A DNA stretch of 64,000 bases from Lithobates sylvaticus (lineage: Eukaryota > Chordata > Amphibia > Anura > Ranidae): NCBI GenBank assembly GCA_028564925.1, contig CM053026.1, forward strand, positions 639,120,967-639,184,966, written 5' to 3'. The notes beneath the pieces are model-generated. The model worked only from the letters and a program-made list of their open reading frames with translations, was not told the DNA's origin and searched no databases. The position numbers and the translations under genes are program-made. This document shows positions 58,450 to 64,000 of the stretch, piece by piece. Within the stretch, counting starts at the first letter, position 1. Each line of letters starts with the position of its first letter.

Positions 58450-58690
58450 AAGTTACTGGGAGCAGGCGTGGGGACAAGGGCCTTGTCCCCACAACCCTGG
58501 CCGTTGGTTGTGGGGGTCTGCGGGCAGGGGGCTTATTGGAATCTGGAAGCCCTCTTTAACAAGGGGACCCCCAGATCCCAGCCTCCCCCCTGTGTGAAAT
58601 GGTAAGGGGGTACAAAAAAGTACCCCTACCATTTCACCAAAAAAGTGCCAAAAATTTTAAAAATGACAGGAGACGGTCTTTGACAATTCC

Positions 58691-58696
58691 TTTATT
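58691..58696 (-). terminator. Polyadenylation signal AATAAA in the diverged hairpin
   Basis: AATAAA on the minus strand about 210 bases downstream of the TATA box at 58905-58912, after the purine-rich segment. Same order as in the giant hairpin. Confidence 0.45.
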
Positions 58697-58904
58697 AAAG
58701 TCTTCTTTCATCTTCTTTCTTCTGGTCTTCTTCCTTCTTCCTTTCTTCATTCTTCGGTTTCTTCATCTTCTTCTTCCATCTTCTTCTTCCTCCGATCCGC
58801 TTCTTCTTTCCCTGGTCTTCTTGTCCGGCATCTTCTTCCACGGCGTCTGTTCTTCTTTGTGGGCCGCTCCGTGCAATGGGAGGCTTTGCATCTTCTGACA
58901 GGTC

Positions 58905-58912
58905 TTTTATAA
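58905..58912 (-). promoter_or_regulatory. TATA-type box in the diverged hairpin
   Basis: TTATAAAA on the minus strand near the centre of the hairpin, pointing into the GAAGAA-rich arm. Same relative placement as the boxes at 43260 and 43417. Confidence 0.45.
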
Positions 58913-59394
58913 CGGAGGGAGGGGCCACCTGGTGACCCCGCCCCCCTCTGACGCACGGCGACTTGGTGGGGACTTCCCTATGGCTTTCCCCATGATGTCA
59001 GAGGGGGGCGGGGGACGGGGGCGGCCCGCAGACCCCCACAACCAACGGCTAGGGTTGTGGGGACGAGGCCCTTGTCCCCATCAACATGGGGACATGGTGC
59101 TTTGAGGGGTCACAGACCCCCAAAGAATCCTCCCAATGTTGAGGGTATGTGGCCTGGTACGGTTCAGGAGGGGGGGGGGGCGCTCTCGTTCCTTTTCCTG
59201 TGGCCTGCCAGGTTGCGTGCTAGGATAAGGGTCTGGTATGGATTTTGAGGGGACCCCACGCCATTTTTTTGGAGCGGGGTCCCCCTTAAATTCCATCCCA
59301 GACCTGAAGGGCCTGGTAATTGAATTTGGGGGAACCCTCACACTTTTTTATTTATTTTTTTATTTATTTTTTTATTTTTTATCAATGACTTTCC

Positions 59395-60050
59395 TTGTCA
59401 AAAGATTTTTATTAAGTTCAAAGTAAAAAGCTTAACATACATGTTAATAGATACATGTTAACATAAGGAATGAAGCTCAATTATTACAGAAGTAGATAAG
59501 AATATAAAACATAAAATAAAATATGATAAATAAATAAGGATACTTGAAGTAGAGATTTTAGAACCAATACATTTTATCAAAAGGTATCCCTCTATTTCTA
59601 CCATGTTAGTTTCCAATGTAATGCGGATGAGATACATCATTAGTAACAATGAGCTTCAAGAATCAATGAGGGGGATGGGAGAGGAAGGAAAGGAAATAGC
59701 GAAAGAAAAGGAAGAAGAAAAGAGAGGGGGAAAGAATTTTTACTGGATTTATCCAAGAGCCAGTGTGGGGATTAGTAAGGTTTGAGTTCCATCAAATGTA
59801 ATCAACTACCATGGCAGGAGTACTGACTTATCAAAGGATGAAGGTGCGAAAAAATTAACCCATGGGCGCCACATATTTTCAAATTTTGGAATTTGATTAA
59901 GTTCTATGGCAGCCATTTTAGAGTGAATCATGAAGTTGTTCATTCTATGTTTTGACTCAGCTACCACCAAAGAAGGAGATTTCCATGCTTTCGCCAGAGT
60001 TTGCTTTGCAGCTGTAAGGAGCCGGACAAAAAGTTAAAACTGTATATGTG
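59395..60050 (-). pseudogene. 3' fragment of an L1/Tx1-like LINE
   Basis: Minus-strand translation reads RLLTAAKQTLAKAWKSPSLV, then FENMWRPWVNFF, the typical ORF2 C-terminal blocks (A-K...W-K-S-P and W-x-P-W). A long 3' region follows towards 59395, and A/T-rich (TTTAT)n DNA lies beyond. 5'-truncated. One long frame is open through the ORF2 remnant, so the copy is younger than 14000-14620. Confidence 0.7.
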
Positions 60051-60477
60051 TCAGGTATACTGGTTTAACCACTTGCCGACCGCCCCATGTACATATACGT
60101 CGGCAGAATGGCACGTACAGGCAGAACCACGTACCTGTACGTGCCATTCTTCAGGCGGTTGGGGGGTCCGATCGGACCCCCCTCCGCCGGCGGGGACGGT
60201 CGGCATCGCTTCAGGAGCGATCCGGGACGAGGGGACGGCCAGTGGTTTCTGGCCACCCCCTCGCGATCGCTCCTGGCGAATGAAAAGCTTCCCCTTCCTG
60301 TCTATTGTATAGACAGGAAGGCGGAAGTGATGTCACGCTCGGTGCGCCGGTCTATGTGACCGGAGATGCCGAGCGGCGAACATGTAAAGGTTAGTGCACA
60401 ACAGTACACTGACACCAGTACAGTTAGGCACATATTCCACCCCCCTGTCACCCCCTGATCACCCCCCAGATCACCCC

Positions 60478-60478
60478 C

Positions 60479-60511
<33 letters not shown>

Positions 60512-60522
60512 ACCCCCCTCCC

Positions 60523-60586
<64 letters not shown>

Positions 60587-60611
60587 ACCCCCCCCCCCCC
60601 CCCCCCCCCCC

Positions 60612-60665
<54 letters not shown>

Positions 60666-60695
60666 ACCCCCCCCCCCCCCCCCCCCCCACCCCGC

Positions 60696-60779
<84 letters not shown>

Positions 60780-60794
60780 ACCCCCCCCTCCCCC

Positions 60795-60828
<34 letters not shown>

Positions 60829-60852
60829 ACCCCCCTCCCACCCCCCCCTCCC

Positions 60853-60891
<39 letters not shown>

Positions 60892-60936
60892 ACCCCCCCC
60901 CCCCCCCCCCCCCCACCCCCCCCTCCCCCCCCACCC

Positions 60937-60987
<51 letters not shown>

Positions 60988-61046
60988 ATCCCCCCCACCC
61001 CCCCCCCCCCCCCCCCCTCCCCCCCCCCACCCCCCCCCCCTCCCCC

Positions 61047-61077
<31 letters not shown>

Positions 61078-61190
61078 ACCCCCCCCCCTCGCCCCTCTCC
61101 CCTCCCTCCCCCACCCCCTCCTCCCCCCCCCCTCCCCCCCCCCTCCCCCCCCCCACCCCCTCTCCCCCCCTCACCCCCCTCCCCCCAGTC
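60478..61190. repeat. About 0.7 kb of almost pure C
   Basis: Runs of up to about 50 C broken by single A or T, framed by GATCACCCCCC-type sequence at the left and CTCCCCCC at the right. The + strand could form i-motifs, the minus strand quadruplexes. The Pro- or Gly-only frames are artefacts. Confidence 0.9.
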
Positions 61191-61365
61191 ACAGTGTCAC
61201 TAATTGCAGTGATCATTTATTTACTGATCACTGCATTTAGTGTCAGTGTGACTGTAATAACTGTCAGGGCAGTTAGTTTTAGGTCCAAGGTAGCCCCCTA
61301 CCCCCCCTAATAAAGGGTTAACCCCGTGATTGCCCCTAGTTAACCCCTTCACCCCCTTTTGCCAG

Positions 61366-62160
61366 TGTGACGAAGCGATCGTTTTTCTGATCGCTGCATT
61401 GTGTCACTAGGTAACCATTTTTTTTTTATTTTAACCGCCATGTTTTATATAGGTTCATAAATAGTTTTATAGGTCAGGTACCCCCATATTACAACCTAAA
61501 TAAAGGTTTTAACCCCCTGATTGCCCCTAGAGTTAACCCTTTCACCAGTAATCACCGTATAACTGTCACTGGTGACGCTGGTTAGCCAGTTAGTTATTTC
61601 GTTATTTAGGTTCCCCGTCAGGTTTTTATATAGCGTCAGGTAACCCCATATATTACCTAATAAAGGTTTTAACCCCCTGATTGCCCCTAGTTAACCCTTT
61701 CACCCCCTTTTGCCAGTGTCACTAAGCGATCGTTTTTCTGATCGCTGCATTAGTGTCGCTAGGTAACCAGTTTTTTTTAGGTTAACCGCCATGTTTTATA
61801 TAGGTTCATAAATAGGTTTATAGGTCAGGTACCCCGATATTACAACCTAAAGGTTTTAACCCCCTGATTGCCCCTAGAGTTAACCCTTTCACCAGTGATC
61901 ACCATATAACTGTCACTGGTGACGCTGGTTAGCCAGTTAGTTATTTCGTTATTTAGGTTCCCCGTCAGGTTTTTATATAGCGTCAGGTACCCCCATATAT
62001 TACCTAATAAAGGTTTAACCCCCTGATTGCCCCTAGTTAACCCTTTCACCCCCTTTTGCCAGTGTCACTAAGCGATTGTTTTTTTTGATCGCTGCATTAG
62101 TGTCACTGGTGCCGCTAGGTAGCCAGTTTTTTTTTGTATTACTGTTACGGGTGACGCTGG
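61366..62160. repeat. Tandem repeat, unit about 350 bp, two to three copies
   Basis: The GATCG/TTTTTCTGATCGCTGCATT block occurs near 61378, 61730 and (diverged) 62075. TATAGGTTCATAAATAG occurs at 61450 and 61802. GGTGACGCTGGTTAGCCAGT occurs near 61572 and 61919. Confidence 0.85.
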
Positions 62161-62697
62161 TTAGTTAGCTTGTTTTTTATACTGTCAGGGCACCCGCCAT
62201 TTATTACCCAATAACGGTTTAACCCCCTGATCGCCCGGCGGGTGATATCAATTAGGTTTTAGGGTCAAATAAGGTCTGCGTCGCCCCAGGTTAGTGCCAG
62301 TACCGCAAACACCCACGCGCAAAGCATACACCTCCCTTAGTGGTATAGTATCTGAACAGATCAATATCTGATCTGATCAGATCTATACTAGCGTCCCAGC
62401 AGTTTAGGGTTCCAAAAAAAAACGCATTGTTAGCGGGATCAGCCCAGATACCTGCTAGCACCTGCGTTTTCCCCCTCCGCCCAGCCCAGCCCACCCAAGT
62501 GCAGTATCGATCGATCACTGTCACTTACAAAACACTAAGCACACATAACTGCAGCGTTCGCAGAGTCAGGCCTGATCCCTGCGATCGCTAACAGTTTTTT
62601 TGTGGTAGCGCTTTGATTCAGTCGCTTCAGTCAGGAGCTTTTTTACCTGTGAATCTCAAAAAAATAAAAAAAAATAAAATAGTTGTCGTTTTATTAT

Positions 62698-62728
62698 TCT
62701 CTCTCTCTCTCTCTATTCTCTCTCTATC
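62698..62728. repeat. (TC)n microsatellite
   Basis: TCTCTCTC run with one interruption. Confidence 0.85.
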
Positions 62729-63028
62729 GTTGCTCTTTTTTTACTCCATTCTATTCTGCAATGTTTTATTATGTTTTATCATGCTTGCTTTTCAGGTATG
62801 TAATTTTGTTTACTGTGTTTCAGTGTTAAGCATTTTTTTGTTTTCAGGTGCGCCATTCAGTTGCAACGCGGATTTATTTATCTTGACAGCAACAGCGTTT
62901 GCTCCCACGATACATAAAGCCGCGACTCCAACGCTGTAGGAGGTGATTTCACCACCACAGTTAAAAAAAAGAGCATATATGCCGAAGCATGGGGGCAGCA
63001 GGGGGGGGGAGGAGCGATTGGCTCCTAA

Positions 63029-63072
63029 TGCCACGTACATACGGTCGAAATTCCGACCGTGTGTACACGGCA
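63029..63072. mobile_element. 44-bp Harbinger-like MITE made only of its ends
   Basis: Left half TGCCACGTACATACGGTCGA; right half TCCGACCGTGTGTACACGGCA, an almost perfect mirror. TAA at 63026-63028 and 63073-63075. No interior remains. Confidence 0.8.
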
Positions 63073-64000
63073 TAACTTTTGCGGGAGGATGCCCCCATGC
63101 ATCGGCATATATAAATGGTGCATGTATGCCCATCATTAGAAGTGGGTGGATGAAGGGAGGTATTCTAATGGTGGGCATACCCACCAATCAATCTCTTTTT
63201 TTCGTTCAGCCAAGAGGCTGCATGAAAAAAAAAAGATTACAATATATGTCCAGTATGTTGCTGGACTTTGAATGGTTATACCAGAATGATGCCTGCAGGT
63301 TTAGGTATCATCTTGGTATCATTCTTTTCAGCCAGTGATCGGCTTTCATGTAAAAGCAATTCTAGCGGGTAATTAGCCTCTAGATTGCTTTTACAAGCAG
63401 TGGGAGGGAATGTCCCCCCTCCCGGATATAAACCGCGCCATTGGGAAATTGGGAAAGCATTTTATCACACCAATCTTGGTGTGGTCAGATGCTTTGAGGG
63501 CAGAGGAAAGATCTAGGGTCTAATAGACCCCAATTTTTTCAAAAAAAGAGTACCTGTCACTGCCTATTGCTATCATAGGGGATATTTACATTCCCTGAGA
63601 TAACAATAAAAATCATAACAAAGAAAAAAAATGGAAGGAACAGTTTAAAAATAAAATAAAAAAGCTAAATAAAAAAAAAAAAAACAAAAAAACAAAAAAA
63701 AAGCACCCCTGCCCCCCCTTCTCTTGCGCAAAGGCGTACACAAGCGTTGGTCTGGCGTCATATGTAAACAGCAATTGCACCATGCATGTGAGGTATCACC
63801 GCGAAGGTCAGATCGAGGGCAGTAATTTTAGCAGTAGACCTCCTCCGTGAATCTAATGTGGTATCATGTAAAGGCTTTTAAAGGCTTTTAAAAATGTATG
63901 TAGTTTGTCGCCACTGCGTGTTTGTGCGCAATTTTTAAAGCATGTCGTGTTTGGTATCCATGTACTCGGCCTAAGATCATATTTTTTATTTCATCAAAAA

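Larger units (their letters stand above)
58450..59345. mobile_element. Diverged relative of the giant hairpin element
   Basis: The left arm (GTGGGGACAAGGGCCTTGTC, CCTGGCCGTTGGTTGTGGGG, TTACAAGGGGACCC-like) is mirrored at about 59020-59100 (CCCACAACCAACGGCTAGGG and onward). The right side adds GTGGCCTGGTACGGTTCAGG and the CGCCATTTTTTTGGAGCGGG block, both as in 42070-44663. Only the left arm keeps the purine-rich module, TATA box and AATAAA. The centre is near CCCGCCCCCCTCTGA / TCAGAGGGGGGCGGG (58939-58954 and 58997-59012). Terminal repeats not identified; boundaries approximate. Confidence 0.7.
60069..64000 (+). mobile_element. Large TTAA/CCACTT element, runs off the window
   Basis: TTAA at 60065-60068, then CCACTTGCCGACCGCC. 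GC-rich hairpins follow (60106-60149, 60161-60182, 60293-60321), then the C tract, an approximately 350-bp tandem repeat, and AT-rich DNA with several short inverted repeats. No transposase domain is visible before 64000. The right end is not reached, so the unity of this long unit is inferred. A MITE is nested at 63029-63072. Confidence 0.5.

Noticed and set aside
60302-61216. Poly-proline and poly-glycine frames of 200-300 codons
   Set aside because: Direct product of the C tract; no codon variety or gene context.

Overview
The window looks like intergenic or intronic DNA from a large, transposon-rich frog genome, most likely a true frog (Ranidae). The main evidence is an uninterrupted 340-residue Tc1/mariner transposase at 271-1293 that closely resembles, from memory, the Frog Prince/Sleeping Beauty group; Frog Prince was described from a ranid. 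The window also holds many copies of short inverted-repeat elements of kinds I know from ranid genomes. I found no convincing host exon, tRNA, rRNA or CRISPR array. Nearly everything that can be named is a mobile element or simple repeat, and nearly all of it is non-autonomous.

Layout. 1-1.5 kb: young Tc1/mariner element. 1.5-9.9 kb: a hAT-like element with minisatellite and microsatellite, Harbinger-like MITEs, two TTAA-flanked CCACTT elements, an 8-bp-TSD hAT element, a palindromic mariner-like MITE split by another element, and a TTAA element split by a Harbinger MITE. 10.9-12.0 kb: a solo LTR fossil. 12.2-19.7 kb: TTAA elements, a minus-strand L1/Tx1 LINE 3' fragment, then a foldback element with a hAT MITE inside and a second hAT element with a perfect TSD beside it. 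21.1-24.1 kb: nested TTAA elements followed by a LINE 3' end. 25.1-34.2 kb: hAT, Harbinger-like and foldback elements and a minus-strand CR1/L2-like LINE fragment. 34.7-39.4 kb: G/T-rich DNA, a decayed L1/Tx1-like LINE with endonuclease and reverse transcriptase remnants, joined to a CR1/L2-like 3' end.

41.5-45.5 kb is the most striking region. A hAT-like shell encloses a TTAA element, which encloses a 2.6-kb, almost completely self-complementary element with a 10-base loop. Each arm carries a TATA-type box pointing away from the centre and, about 460 bases downstream, an AATAAA signal; in the right arm this is followed by GT-rich DNA. A diverged relative at 58.45-59.35 kb keeps the same TATA to purine-rich to AATAAA order in one arm.

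47.6-64 kb: another Harbinger-like MITE, a hAT with minisatellite and nested TTAA element, a decayed Tc1-like element, a CCACTT element with two insertions, the second long hairpin, a minus-strand L1 fragment, and the left part of a large CCACTT element. That element contains about 700 bases of almost pure C and a 44-bp MITE made only of its two ends, and it runs off the window.

How the parts relate: four non-autonomous groups explain most of the structure. These are TAA/TTA-flanked Harbinger-like, TTAA-flanked piggyBac- or Kolobok-like, 8-bp-TSD hAT-like and TA-flanked mariner-like. They insert into one another repeatedly, and several insertions can be checked against an uninterrupted copy elsewhere in the same window. 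All superfamily names rest on target-site duplications, terminal repeats and remembered family resemblance, not on a database search.
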